Part shown: piece after piece, positions 20,820 to 32,870 of the stretch
Numbering within the stretch: the first letter of the stretch is position 1
Layout: each line of letters opens with the position of its first letter
From: Eumeta japonica
Taxonomy: Eukaryota > Arthropoda > Insecta > Lepidoptera > Psychidae
Direction: 5' to 3'
DNA length: 64,000 nucleotides
NCBI GenBank assembly: GCA_005406025.1
Contig: BGZK01000073.1
Location: 682,001 to 746,000 of the forward strand
Position numbers and translations under genes: made by a program
Notes under the pieces: generated by a model
Database searches by the model: none
Seen by the model: the letters and a program-made list of their open reading frames with translations, nothing else
Told to the model about the DNA's origin: nothing

Positions 20820-20945
20820 CTTAGTCATTAAGCCCCCCACGATGGCCCGTGCAGGTCGAGGACTGCTAACGGCCGTCGTCATCGCCGTGGCGATAGCTAC
20901 GGGGCCGGCAGCTTAATTTATTTTTCAAAGCAGGGAGCGTGTGAT
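20820..20945 (+). repeat. Dispersed repeat, GC-rich, copy 1
   Basis: It reads 'gaggactgctaacggccgtc', 'ggggccggcagcttaattta' and 'caaagcagggagcgtgtg'. It aligns with the reverse complement of 33840-34070 ('ggggactgctagaagactgt' and 'caaagcagggagcgagtg'). In the other copy this stretch is open for 70 codons. Confidence 0.55.
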
Positions 20946-22292
20946 ACAATTTGATTTCAGTTAAAAATTCATCAGTTTAAAAATTCATCGGTCAATTCGC
21001 TCGTAGTCAGAATCCAATCCAGGACATGACGGTTCGAAGGTAAAATATTTAACCGCTTAACTATTACCTCTCGCATACTTATAACCGCATAATTTCTGTC
21101 CTTTCTTTATTTTTAGTTTCTCACATTAAATAATTTTCTAAAGTATTTAATACTCAGACGGAAATTAAAATAAGTTTATGAATTCCATTCCATTTGTAAG
21201 TATTACATCTGGTTTTGTAAAAAAAAAAAAATACTAAAAATACTGCCCAGTGCTAAGTAAATTCCTAAACCATGAGTTCTATTGTATGAAGTGAAAAAAA
21301 TGTATTAAAAATTTGCTGGTAAATGTTAATAAAGGAGACGTACCATGTCTTTGGACGGCGATGTCGAGTACCAGACAATAATTAATATGTAATTGTAATT
21401 ATAAATTAGCGCCATCTAGGGTGCGAAATATTAAAATGAGGTGTTTTGAAGTCATCTGGAGGGACGTTCGTGTCCCTCCGTTGTCCTTAGGATCTGGACA
21501 AACGAGCTTTGCTCGTCGTTCTGTGAGTTTTCCATGGAAAGTTATCATATTCCAAAGTTGAAAAATTGGAAGAGTTGCTTAGATCTATTTCCAATATGAA
21601 GTACGTAAATACATGAAATACATATAAAATATAATATGCAAAATATACTTACGTATTTTATTCATGTAGTGCCATATATAGTTTATTTATGTAGTGCCAT
21701 TTGTTGTTGAGAAACATTGACCTATCGACAATGTGATTGCTTCAAGAATCCATGAAATTGCGCTGAATAAAGCAAAGTATAGAAAAATCTTTTTTTTTTC
21801 CTTTTTTTCAGAGAAGACACCGATATGAATGAACTTAAAAATCAATTCTTTATCAAAATAAAAATTTTGTCGTTATCGTTGTCGTCATCAAAATTGTTAA
21901 ATTCGTTTCCGATATAATTGTGTATATGTATATAAGAATTCTTCACTTAAAATTATTATTTATATTTATATAGTTTTGACATTTCAATTATTATACTTGC
22001 CTGGAATCGTACCGAAATCGAAATAGAATTGTTGAATGTTTGTTCAACTTGTGAAAACTTCAATTGGTTACTTCTAATCGCTTACGAGGAATAAATTTTA
22101 ACAGAAAGACGAACGCCATCATGGTGATCGTTAAGATAGGATTGTATTCTCTATCAATTGGATGAAGAATTCTAAAGACGCCATTAGACATGGTAGAAAA
22201 GCAAAAACGAAAAAGCCAAAAAGTTACTGGTTTGTAATATATAAAAGGATTTAGATACACGCAGTATTAAGAAGCATAAGATTAGATTAAAT
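20946..22292. other. No gene recognised; one small hairpin
   Basis: AT-rich sequence downstream of the MICOS-like gene. An 8-bp perfect hairpin (21458-21465 with 21472-21479) lies in a GC-richer patch, followed by 'acgagctttgctcgt'. I saw no obvious AATAAA on the minus strand close after the gene's stop. Confidence 0.4.
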
Positions 22293-23087
22293 CTATTTCT
22301 TTAATTTGCCGTCGCCCAGATTTACTTCACAGTTCACCGAATCATCTCCGACTGTCTTACAAGTGCCGCGCCATTTGAACTGCCAGCTCTGCCTGCACGC
22401 GAAGTTCGCGAAGCTCAAGAAGAACGTGCCCAGATGGTAGCAGAACTTCCTGAAGCCCTCGTCAGTCTCCTTGGGGAAGCACATGGCGCCTGTCGCCAAC
22501 AGCCCGATACCGGAGAACAGCAGTTTCTTCGGTATGCCCTTATTGTAGGCGGAGAGGAACCCCGTGATCACGCCGCCTACGGTCACGCACGTCCTGAGCT
22601 GAACGTTCTCCGGCGACTTCATGTACTCCTTGAGATCCTTCTTCGCCGCGCTGACCGCGCACGCGAGCGCCTTCGTGCCCTTCATGCTGGCCTCGTACGT
22701 GGCTATCGCGCCGTCCTGTAGGGACCGCCTGTATTCGCAGACGTAAGGGTAGACGATGCCGTTTATGATCTTGGTCTCGAACTCCGGACAGAGCTTCAGG
22801 GTGTCCTGGTACTCGTTGTAGTCGCAGTGCGGTTTCTTGTCTATCGGCAGCTCCGATCGCTTCATCGGAGGCGGCTTTTCTGGCGTCGGAGGCGGCGCCG
22901 CCTTGACTGTCGGTATGAAGGTGAATCTCATGCTCATTATTTCCTTCATCACCGCATCCACCAGACCACGATGCGGCAGGTCTAAGGGTTTCTCGATGAC
23001 CAGTCCCGGAATGTCATGATCATTTAATGTATTTATAATACCTCGTGTGGACGATACCTGATATTCCTGTACTGTCTGGTTTTCCAT
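22293..23087 (-). CDS. MICOS complex subunit MIC26/MIC27-like (apolipoprotein O family)
   Basis: An intact 264-codon, single-exon frame. MICOS subunits of this family sit in the mitochondrial inner membrane, help hold cristae junctions and bind cardiolipin. Visible features: an N-terminal extension (1-60), a proline-rich segment (62-75), SELPI followed by D/Y-rich sequence (78-93), an amphipathic charged region (115-160), then two hydrophobic segments, about 166-181 (TVGGVITGFLSAY) and 188-204, separated by N-K-G-I-P-K-K. This hairpin with small residues and a basic turn is the APOO signature. A third hydrophobic stretch lies at 217-230 and seven cysteines lie in the last ~60 residues. No classical mitochondrial presequence is seen. 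Codons are strongly GC-ending, unlike the flanks. The start is the first ATG. The antisense 95-residue ORF is a shadow. It may be the only family member or an intron-less copy. Confidence 0.75.
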   Translation of the reverse strand: MENQTVQEYQVSSTRGIINTLNDHDIPGLVIEKPLDLPHRGLVDAVMKEIMSMRFTFIPTVKAAPPPTPEKPPPMKRSELPIDKKPHCDYNEYQDTLKLCPEFETKIINGIVYPYVCEYRRSLQDGAIATYEASMKGTKALACAVSAAKKDLKEYMKSPENVQLRTCVTVGGVITGFLSAYNKGIPKKLLFSGIGLLATGAMCFPKETDEGFRKFCYHLGTFFLSFANFACRQSWQFKWRGTCKTVGDDSVNCEVNLGDGKLKK

Positions 23088-23200
23088 CGTTTATGTTATT
23101 GCTGATAAACGGTTTTGCGACTGATTATCACGAAAATTTTGACATGCGGTAACGTTTGACAAGTGCTATTGACATTTGACACCTAGTTTTTAATATGTTT
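23088..23200 (-). promoter_or_regulatory. Upstream region of the MICOS-like gene
   Basis: The ~110 bp upstream of the start codon contain three 'ttgaca' words on the plus strand ('atttgaca', 'tattgaca', 'gtttgaca'). There is no clear TATA box near them. The transcription start cannot be placed. Confidence 0.25.
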
Positions 23201-23574
23201 CATTTCAACGGACTGAGGAAATTCATGATCAAATTCCAAAAGAGGCAAAGCGAACTTGCGTCTTATATAACTGTAGCGTTGTCTCTATATTTGGTGACGG
23301 TGACAATTAATAAAAATAAGTATATATATAAATACTAAACCAATGACGGTTAATGACCGTTAGTCAATTCAATTTTCAGTACCACATTATTTTTATACCT
23401 ATATACTCTAAGCCATTAATTATTATCGACACCTTAACAAACAGCGGTTGTTATATGAAAGATGCAATAGCTACATATATTGATTATTTTTAGAATCAAA
23501 TTAACCACATAAACAGTTCTGAACATCAATATGTGACTGTGTGTCAGCCATTTTTATTATTATCTTTAATACGA
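23201..23574. other. No gene recognised
   Basis: AT-rich. A short inverted word pair 'acggttaatgaccgt' occurs near 23345. Confidence 0.4.
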
Positions 23575-24115
23575 ATGTTTGTGTGTCTGTTCGAGCTTAA
23601 TTGACTCCGATACCATTTAAACAAACACTACGAAAGTCGGTACATATGTATATGTTTTCATGGAGAAGGTTCTTACGCAATTTATTTCAGTGTTTGTGTA
23701 CGACTTTGTCTGCGTTTTGTAGTATTGAAACGAACTATTGCACCGATTCTAAAAATTCTTTTACTAATAGAGAGCTACACTATTCTAAATGACACAGTCT
23801 AGATTTTAATTTTGACACACATATCTGCTCCGGCTTCTAATAAATCGGCCTTATAAGCATCGGAATTCAAAAAGGCACGGGGAGTAGAATTGATAGCTAG
23901 GATTTAAGAACCAAAATTGGGAAAAGTACCGCGATCAAAACCGACTGTGGGAGCGGAATCAGATTTAAGAGCATGCCCGGGATCGAAACTTGGAACTATA
24001 CCAGGACCGAAACTGAAAGTGGGAACGACAATGAAATAGAAATAAAAGCGTAAGAACGGGTTCTACGTTCACGCGATCGAAGCCGCGGGCGGAAATACAG
24101 TCAATTATATAACTC
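23575..24115 (+). repeat. Dispersed repeat (GATTCC/GTCCC type), plus strand
   Basis: It opens with 'gtgtgtctgttcgagctt', carries 'ttctaaaaattcttttacta' and 'atagagagctacactattct', then GGAATCGGG-type words, and ends 'gatcgaagccgcgggcggaa'. It parallels the copy at 9060-9435 from the 'aaagctacact' block on. Confidence 0.6.
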
Positions 24116-25044
24116 GTAAAGGCACATTGTCGATTCAAGGTCAGCATGCACATTGATTAACATGGAAGGTTATGTTTAGTCATATGTTTCCAAAAAACCG
24201 CTTGAAGGGGTCTTGTCACTCCAAGAACACGTTTTTGCAGGCATCAGCATGTCAGCAAGTTTCTGCTGGTGATGCCAGCGGCCGAAATATACCAAAGTCT
24301 TACTCAAGGAGAAGAAACAAACTCCTTTGTAAAAGAGCTTCCAATATAAAATATCGCGGATATATGTCAAGTATTTTAACAGTGACCCGTGCGTCACAAC
24401 CGACGCGTTACTTCGATATCGTGACGCGTGTAATATTTGATGCTTCCTACATTTTCTTAAAACAGATAATTTCGGATTCTAAGGCGCGGTTTGTAGCAGT
24501 CAAAAATTGTTGTTTTAATACATAGATTATAATAACATTTTAGCTTCCTTTTTACAGTAATGTGTACTAAATTACATGTAAATTATGACTTCGTATGAAG
24601 AATTTGATTGTGACCGATAAAATGTATAAAGGTATAAATATATCGCTAATATCAATTTATTATATTTGAAAGTAATGCAGTATATATGTTTAATATATTC
24701 ATATGTACATATCTTTTTATTTTTGTTTTGTCGAGTGTTTATTTATTTTTAACTAATTAACCAGTAGGTTGAATAAATTAATTATCATGCCATTTCCAGT
24801 TTTAGGATTTTTCTTTTAATTTTTTTCTATTTTCATCGCAATTTCATCGCCTTTAAATTTAATATGGTATTGTCGTAGTTGTAGGATTGTAAATATTCAA
24901 TTCGGAACTGGCGTGAAGTTACTTTTGTTGGCAACACTGAAAAGATTTTTGCATTTCAGAAATTGATAAGACATTAATAGAATGGCGGAAAAACGATGTT
25001 CAAGGAGGAAATAAAATTTTGAAGATTTTTTTTATTTATATCCC
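24116..25044. other. No recognised gene; one 117-codon ORF without a domain
   Basis: The plus-strand ORF at 24172-24525 (117 codons) has ordinary composition but matches no family I know, and an ORF also lies antisense. A CpG-rich word group ('acaaccgacgcgttacttcg', 'gatatcgtgacgcgtg') lies near 24400. Probably non-coding. Confidence 0.4.
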
Positions 25045-25053
25045 CCACACACG

Positions 25054-25113
<60 letters not shown>
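25045..25113. repeat. CA/TA microsatellite
   Basis: A run of (AC)n from about 25046 to 25100 is followed by (AT)n to 25113. Confidence 0.95.
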
Positions 25114-25254
25114 GCCTGTGTTTGTGAATATAGTTTATTTGGTGTTTATAGCCTCGGTATGATAGTCTGAGAACAGGATAACGGACACAATAGCACACAT
25201 ACACCCAAGTTACTTATGATTTTCGAGTAACAGCAAGGTATGAGGTACCAAACA

Positions 25255-25350
25255 AGTTTGATATTTAATAAGCGCACGCCGCCTCGCACGGGGGAGGCGT
25301 CTTTAAGCGCCTTATTAGACTGAATTTCCTCCGGAAAATGTCCTTTATAT
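25255..25350. promoter_or_regulatory. CpG-rich islet
   Basis: 'acgccgcctcgcacggggga' with 'ggcgtctttaagcgcc' forms a short GC hairpin (gccgcctc / gaggcg) in AT-rich DNA. No coding sense is seen. Confidence 0.25.
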
Positions 25351-25534
25351 TTCGTTCACGGTGTATGAAAGCAAATTCGATAAAAAACTCGTTCAATGGG
25401 AAAATGTGTTTCCATTGACGGGCGAATTACGATACGGTAGAAAATGGTGCGAAAAAAAAAACGCACGTGAAAATTCCTTTCAATGTTTTCCATCATGCGT
25501 ACCAATCTCGATTTGGGATTAAATCTGAGCTAAC

Positions 25535-25680
25535 TTTCTTCCGCGTCTCCGCCTGCGTGGGCATATCGGATCGGTCCGGTTTCTTGGTTGCTATCGCCGT
25601 CCAAAACCGAAACCCTGACATCGATTTCGACGAAGATTCGCATCCCAATTACGATCGCCTTGGAAGGAAAAATGTATGCG
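25535..25680 (-). repeat. Fragment of the GATTCC/GTCCC-type dispersed repeat
   Basis: 'ctccgcctgcgtgggcatat' resembles the 'cttcgcccgcgtggacat' end, followed by short TCGATTTCG-like words. The 120-residue plus-strand ORF at 25467-25829 spans it and is not credible as a gene. Confidence 0.4.
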
Positions 25681-25829
25681 AAGTTGTTTCAAGTTTATTT
25701 TGGGCCGAGTTTGAATGGAATCGAAGCGTTCTTAACGTCGCCATAAAGCAGACAGACAAACAAAGTGACATGTTTCGCGATATTAATATAAATAATATTT
25801 ATGTGTACAATATATTAAAAATTTTGTAG

Positions 25830-27949
25830 TAATGTTTTCTACCCATTGTTACTTAACGTACAGACACACGGGATAAGTTGTAGTTAAGGTTCGTTTACGT
25901 AATTGAATATTGCAGCCTCATAAACAATATCGTATTTTTTATTGTCTTTGGCTTCGCCTGAATGGACATACCTAGAATAAATGTTTTATGCCTGATTCGG
26001 CCTCGCTCTCGCTTTCGCTCGTTTATTATTGTGTCTGTGATAAGTCAAATTATGCTTATAATACGTTTTAGCTCAAGCAACTTGAAGTCAATTGGTTACT
26101 AAAGAAATGTACTCCTTTTTTGTCCTGAAGTTACTACAACGAGTGTCATTGAAATCTGTTCAACTGTTTTCGCGTGATGCGTGAACAATCAGACAGATCG
26201 ACGGTCAGAACCGAAACGTAAGAACTTCTGATTATGTTAGGTTACTTTGTTACCGCTACGTCGTTGTCGGTTATGACAATTATTTCATTTGAATGTTGGC
26301 ACGCCACAGCCTGGATCGCTTTATCTGTTCTCATGCGGTAACAAAACGATAGAACAAAATAGCCGAAACCTAGCCGAATAGAAAATAAGAAGGAACGTAT
26401 TATAGGAGGAGCTGCCTAATCTCGCTCATACACGGGTTTGGCGGTTCACAGATATATACTTATACACAGTTCTGATATTTGTTTTGTGTCAAATAAACAA
26501 TTGAAATCAATGTACTGAAAATGAAGATTTCATTGAAATAACACAACTTAATATAATCCACCTAAAGCAAAAGGTGGAGATTTATACAAGCATTTGGTCC
26601 TACGAGCCGGATGGTGGCGATTTACACAAACACGTGTCACAATAACACTAAAAGAATAGCTAAGACTTCAAAATATCTCAATGTAATTAAGCAAAAACTA
26701 TTGAAGGCGAGAAATAGATATCGTTGAAAAACACAGAAGTTTCAAAGCAAAGAAAAAATACATATTTGCTGCCACACGTATTGTACAAGGTTCGTGGATA
26801 GAAAAATGATCATCTGTTATACTAAGGACTGCGCTTCAAAATTACTATGACATAAATTGCGAGAAGTACAAAAATCAAAAACCAAAACTTCAGTATTGGT
26901 TTGTGATTTTTGTGGATACAAATTCTTTTAAAAATAAAAATAAAGTACTGCGTAAAAAAATGGAAAATAATGATGTAAACAAATATTTGCAAATTGCAGA
27001 AATCATGACACTGATGCCTCCGACTGCAAATTTTTGTCATATTTGATTTATTGTTTATTATTTTTATTTGCTTTTAGCTATATTTTAACAATTGCTTTCT
27101 CTTCGTTAGTGTTGCCTGGTGTGTTGTAATATTCGTAATTTCTTTTATCGATATGCTTTTATTGGAAATAGCCTTTTTTATTGTTTTTGTAATTTTGTTT
27201 TAACTCCACCTGCAATAATTTCTAATATTTAAATTATATGTATTGATGCCTATTTTTTTTTACTCAAGTCGATATCGAACATGCAAACATTGCTTGATGC
27301 ATTTTAAATTCCAATTGAGTTCCATAACTGAAGTCGTCTACCATTTTTTAGTTATGTTGTTTAAATCGTGATTTTCCTGATTTTTTTAGTTTTTTTTTTG
27401 GAAAGCAAAGTAGGACGGTTCAATTAGAAGTTTCATTTTGCAATTTGTCATTTCGAATTCCGTTAAAATATACAACTTATAAATATTTTTATAAATCACC
27501 TTTTGAACTCCTCTAAATTCTGACACTCCATAGGATTGGTATGGAGGAAAAAATTTTTCAAAATACACAATAAGGCGTCTAAAATCAGCCATTTTGTTCT
27601 TTTTGACCTCACCTATCATATAACACTTGTATCATGAAGACAATTCTAAGATCTTAATTGTAGGAATCCGCCAAGCTGTTCGGATGATACAGGATAATAA
27701 AGGATATTACAAACAGCAACATACTTATATTACAACATCATGTTAAAATCTATTGATTTCAAGTAAAAAAAAAAATTCTCAGTTACAATAAAAAAAGTCT
27801 CAATCACTCGAGCCATTCAATCGAACGCATACGAAAGAAGTGTACAAAAAAAAAACCGAACGCACGGGTCCGACTGCGAACGGTTTCTTTTTTCGTAATT
27901 AATCAAAGTTTACGTTTTTATTTCTTCTTTTTTTTTTCTATTTCTCAAA
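25830..27949. other. No gene recognised
   Basis: Long AT-rich stretch. Two ORFs of 72-77 codons on the minus strand (26822-27040, 27386-27619) are rich in Phe/Ile/Lys and show no domain. A pair of related 'gatttata..aa(g/a)ca' words lies at 26580-26630. Confidence 0.4.
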
Positions 27950-28240
27950 CTTTGCACCGATGGATGCAACGACTCAGCGGCTGTCACTTCGACAGCTGAT
28001 TTATGAGTGGCCATTGTCGGGGGCGCCGTTTCGAATGAGAAACGAAAAAAAAAAAAGACCGTCCGCATCGCTAATGACAACCGAGATAATAAAATGGCGG
28101 ATGATAATATAATGAGAGGTGAGAAATTTTAATGGCGTCGCCTTTTGTGCGTCCGCCGATGACGTTTCGTTTCGCGCCGCGCGCCCGGTCGAAGGTCGGC
28201 GTCACAATATTGCCCGTGATATATGAAAGCGGTGAGTTGA
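27950..28240 (+). promoter_or_regulatory. CpG-rich block with possible short first exons
   Basis: Contains 'gctgtcacttcgacagc' (inverted repeat), TTTATGAGTGGCCATTGTC (Hox-like and Sox-like words) and 'gtttcgcgccgcgcgcc' (E2F-like). Two ATGs are each followed by a good splice donor. ATG 28094 gives MADDNIMR before 'ggtgaga' (GT at 28119). ATG 28132 gives about 33 codons before 'gtgagt' (28232), both in phase 1. Either a first exon with its promoter or conserved non-coding DNA. Confidence 0.3.
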
Positions 28241-28572
28241 TTGAAGAAAGAAAAAAAATGGTTATTGTTTGGAAGAATTGGTGTTACCCGCCCGCTTCGT
28301 TAAGCGAAAATTAAGATTTTAGTTTTGACGTGACAACGTCTTAAATTAGGTTGCGGCTGGGAGTCACTTTGAAAAGTGTAACGCTCGGTAACGTAACGAT
28401 GAGTCACCGTGCTTGCGTCTCTCTCCCACTCAACTATGATCGGTCTGCCGCGCGCTTAGATAGTGCATAGCTTGCAAATGTATTGCAAGTTATTGTATGT
28501 ATATTTGTATATAAATACGTATGTATGTGTAAAGGTAAAATAAAATTTTGTTAATATGAAATTCAGTGCGAG

Positions 28573-28631
28573 ATTCTTTGTATAAATTAATGTTTTAAAT
28601 ATAATTCTTTGTATAAATAAATGTTTTAAAT
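28573..28631. repeat. Tandem duplication, 31-bp period, two units
   Basis: 'attctttgtataaatt' (28573) and 'attctttgtataaata' (28604) each run into 'aatgttttaaat'. Confidence 0.85.
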
Positions 28632-30690
28632 TGTTACTATTATTTCATCCTTCTTCCTACTATACGAATGAATATTCACATTAAAATGATTTTACCATTC
28701 AAAGTCGTTGTCACGTAAAACTTTCGCCCGTATACCGACTTTACAGGCAACCAAATTTTTAAAAGATTCTAATATACCCGCGTTTTTTTTTCGCGTGGAC
28801 GTGGGACAAATTCCCGCATCCTACATATCGATCGGTCTCGCTGTCCTGTTCTCTCGTGTAATTGTATTAGCAATAATAAACTACCATCATTGTTAGTATT
28901 TGTACATTTCTTTTTTATGTAAAAGGTCTTCTATATCTGTTATTCATTTACTATTCAAGGACATAATTTGTCTTTAATTAATGTCAAAATTTGATAATAA
29001 TCTGTTCAGCTGTTGGAGTGTAATTGAAGGATACGTACAAACGATTATATTTACCTTACCTTCTTCTTTCTTCTACTGTAAGTGGCGGTGCTCGTATAGT
29101 ATACATTCACGGCTTCACCCGTCTGATAACATATTTCATTTAACGATTGATGTTTCTGGTTACGATTCCAGTACTGTTCCTGATTCGGAAACCGCCGCGT
29201 TTTCTGATAGATTGATCTTTGTGACGCTCTCAATCACGATACCTATACACGTCACTGTTCCGATGTGAACGAAGCCGAAACGCTAGCTAGTATCAACGTT
29301 AAATATAAGCTGTATTAGCCGAGAGCGGTGCAGATTTCTATCAGTGAAAGAATTTAGTATTAAGCGGATTAAACTCAACACAAAATAATGCCTGGCCTGC
29401 ATGAAAAGATTGATGGATGTCAACGGAGCAAGAGATATATGCAAGGATCGTTCCATTTGGGAATTTTATAGTTTCTGCCTACCCTTCTAGGAAATTGGCG
29501 TGAGTATATGTTATATTAAATCGCGATTTTTTTTATATATACAAAAATCTTTACGTTCGCGCTCACAATATCACGTTTCATCGTAATCGGAGGAATGCTT
29601 TAAGCGCGCATTGAAGGCGAACAAAATTACTTAAATATTTATTAGTATTTTTATATTTTATTACTAATATTAATAATTATTATTATTATGATTAAATTAA
29701 AATATAATATATTAGATATTTCTATGTTATGTCATAATATAATTGTGATCGAGTGGATAAAAGCTTCTCCTTGCACTATTTTCGTATTTCTGTAATCCAA
29801 TTAGCCTGTTCTTTTAATTTTGTAAGCCTATTTGTAATTTCAATTTATATAAATAAATTGTCGTATGGAATTATCTACATTTTTGGAGTTATCATGTTTT
29901 TTTCAAAGCACTACAGACTCTTATTGTTACCATACTTTGGAATATAAAACAAAATCGATTTTAGAGAGTCGAAGTGAAAAAAATATGTTTACTTACAATA
30001 AAAAATATATATAAAATAATATGGCACTTTCTGCTTTAATGTTAATGCTACTAAAGTTTGGAAAATGATGCCATATCTATTTTTATAAATGTAATTAATG
30101 TATATTTCGTAAAATATCTATAAATTTTAAGGCATTATAAGATTTTTATCTGAATTTCTCGACTCAAACTTCACGACGACTTGTCAATTGAGGAAAACGG
30201 AATTCTCAAACGGGCGTTTCGTATGATGTCTCTTCAACGTTATCGCGTTGCACCGCACTGCACTTCACAGCGACTCCCATGAAAATGCATCAGAGTATTA
30301 TTTTTAAAGGTGTTGGTTTAACATTTCCTACGGAACCATCGAAAACTGAGAGGTTCTACGCTAGCGATTCGCAATCAGCAATTGGTGCGTGACAGGCGGC
30401 TACAGTGACAGAAAAAGGAAACGATCGAACAAAAGTTTATTTAACTGTTTACCTTTTTTTTTTCTTTTGGCGTATCTCATTTCCCTTCTTTTGGTTACGT
30501 CGCCTTAATTAAAGAAACATAGAAATCAGTTAAGGGCACGCTTTCTAAGCCGCGCCCTGTGCCTTTTTAAGTGCTAGCATTATGCGGTAGACGATTTCTA
30601 TGGCTTATAGGCTGATGTGGTTGTAAGTACAGATAGTATACAATGTGTACAATGTCGGTGAAGGGCCGACGCCGTCGAACCTATATACAA
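28632..30690. other. No gene recognised
   Basis: AT-rich. A weak GATTCC-type repeat fragment lies at 29105-29290, with 'cttcacccgtctg' at one end and 'gaagccgaaacgctagctag' at the other. A GC-richer piece lies at 30160-30420. Confidence 0.4.
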
Positions 30691-30734
30691 AGCAGCAAAA
30701 CCTCCTGCATTCGTATGCAGAAGGTTTTGCTGTT
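30691..30734. repeat. 20-bp hairpin with 4-nt loop
   Basis: Arms 30691-30710 and 30715-30734 pair with one G-U and one mismatch around 'tcgt'. Both strands translate to QQNLLH because of the symmetry. Confidence 0.8.
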
Positions 30735-32399
30735 CTAAGCGCATGTAACCGCTTGGGCGTACAAAAAGTGTATTGTATGTACACGAATCAGAAAAGCATA
30801 TCGTTACAACAAACATGTTGCTTTTTTTAAGAAATAATCAGTACCTACGCGTATTTTTATAACGATTTTCCTTATAACGGCTTGCGGTAGGAGTTGACTG
30901 GTAGAAATCGTGACATAACGAAAAAGCGTTACGTACCCTACACGCGAGTTTCTATCTCTCTCTTGAAATTTATTATTTAATATCATTTTTTTATTTAATT
31001 TATAATTCACTGATTCATATCAAATTTTTAATAAATTGTCATTTTTCCTATAGTATTAAATGAAATTCTTTGATCTTATTTTTTATTTTGCATTATTAAT
31101 ATTGAAAAGTAATGTTCGTTCTTGTTTTTTAGTTTAATTGTGTTACTAATCTATATCTATTTCTCTATGTCCATATAATAAAAATTTTCTTCGTCCAAAT
31201 ATGAGTTAGGAATTACTGAACGTATTGGTATGGGATTTTGAGCATACGACGCGATGTCGCTTATAAAAATTTAATTTTTTATTTCCTTTAAATTAGGTAA
31301 TTCTAATAAAAATACACGATTGAAAATATATTTGGACTAAGAAAAAGGAGGTGCCATTATTTTTTTATTTTTATAACAAACTTTTTTTTTAATTTTCTTA
31401 AATAGTAAATATTTATATAAATAACTGCATACATATTTCGTAATCTCCTTAAGTAATTGGAATGTGTGTGCACAGGAGAGTTTTATAGCGGGTGTTTAAA
31501 CATTTGATAATAAATTTCGCTAATAATATATGTGCATATCGTTATGCATTGAATAATTGAATATATAAAATAATGATAGATTAAAGTAATTTAAATGTTT
31601 ATAAACGTTTTAAATAAAAAATCTTTCATCAAGCATCACTCATATTGTTACAAAGAATCAAAAATTAAATTAAAATTAAAAATTATAAAACGTATAACGC
31701 AAAAAGTACCTGTAAAAATTAAAAAAATAGTAATCGTGAAAAGTTAAATAATCATCTCAGGGGGCCGCGAAGACATCGTCAAGACTTAAACTTTACAATC
31801 GGATAGTGATGTGTTGATAATTACTTAAGATATCTAGATAACTTAATTATATTTAAAATTCCTACTTTATTATTTTCATTTTTATTTTATTATTTTATTT
31901 ATCAACTTGTCGGTCACGCGACACGACGGCGATCGGATCTAAACATTACCTACTACGTATATTGCACTTAAAGGGCTAATAAGTGTTATTTTTGTACTTT
32001 ATGGAGATATTATCTGCGTTAGTGGTTTCTTTAAATTTCATTTTATTTCCTGTTTTTAAGTTCATATATTACTAGTAGACACGCTACGATCGACACCTGT
32101 CCTTAAGTTGCAAGTGAAGGTAATAGGAAAAGCCGACTTTTAAGGCCAAGCGTATGGTCTTAAATCATGTAAAATGCTTGCAGGGTTTTGCAATTTGTCA
32201 ACTCAACCAAAGAAAGCTGTTTAAAAATCCTCATAGAAGGTCAGCATTGGCATAATAGCAAAGACTGAGAAGCAAGATTACGATGGTTTCCTTGCAATTA
32301 ACTCTGTGATCTAAGGTTTAATGTGGGAGATCTACTGTAGTTTAGGTGGTTTATTGAAAAACGTACAACTAGGTCAATATTTATGTCTTAGCAAAATCA
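30735..32399. other. No gene recognised
   Basis: Very AT-rich. Only a small GC-richer piece at 31755-31790 and another at 31905-31935 stand out. Confidence 0.4.
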
Positions 32400-32870
32400 T
32401 CAAAGTTACCATGTGGCCTCGATCATCATCTGTCTAACACTTTCGCATTGACACTATTCTTACGAAACCAAACACGCTATATCTACTGTAAGTTTCTGAG
32501 GGATTGAGCATCTCGCAGATTATGCAGCTCAAGTTTAAGCATGTCTTAGAAATACAACCGAAGTAAAAATACACCAAATTTCAAATCAATCAGATCTGTG
32601 AAAGTTAGTAAAACTCTTTTGTCAAGTGGGAAATGAGCTGATGATCATCAAACGCCTAAACGGATTGTCATAAAATATAGCTAAGAACCGTCTTGATCAC
32701 GTCAGCTTTCAAACAAAAAATAAACTGCATTAATCGCTTAATAAACTTCCATTATTTGTTTAGGAGCTACGATGTTACAGACAAACACACATACACACAC
32801 AGATACACAGAAAGACGCGTCAAACTTATAACACCCCTTTTTAGCGTCAGGGGTTAAGGGCAAGTGTCAG
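32400..32870 (+). repeat. Dispersed lepidopteran repeat ending 'gcgtcaggggttaag'
   Basis: The order 'taagaaccgtcttgatcacg', 'tttaggagctacgatgttac', 'agacaaacacacatacac' and 'acaccccttttt' then 'gcgtcaggggtta' is that of a very common lepidopteran repeat 3' end. The part before 32400 is too decayed to assign. Confidence 0.6.

Noticed and set aside
22434..22721. Plus-strand 95-codon ORF
   Set aside because: It is the antisense shadow of the GC-rich MICOS-like gene.
24172..24525. 117-codon plus-strand ORF
   Set aside because: No domain, an ORF on the opposite strand, no start context or splice signals that stand out; length is within chance for 64 kb.
25045..25113. CA/TA run as a CRISPR-like or regulatory array
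   Set aside because: Simple dinucleotide microsatellite with no spacer structure.
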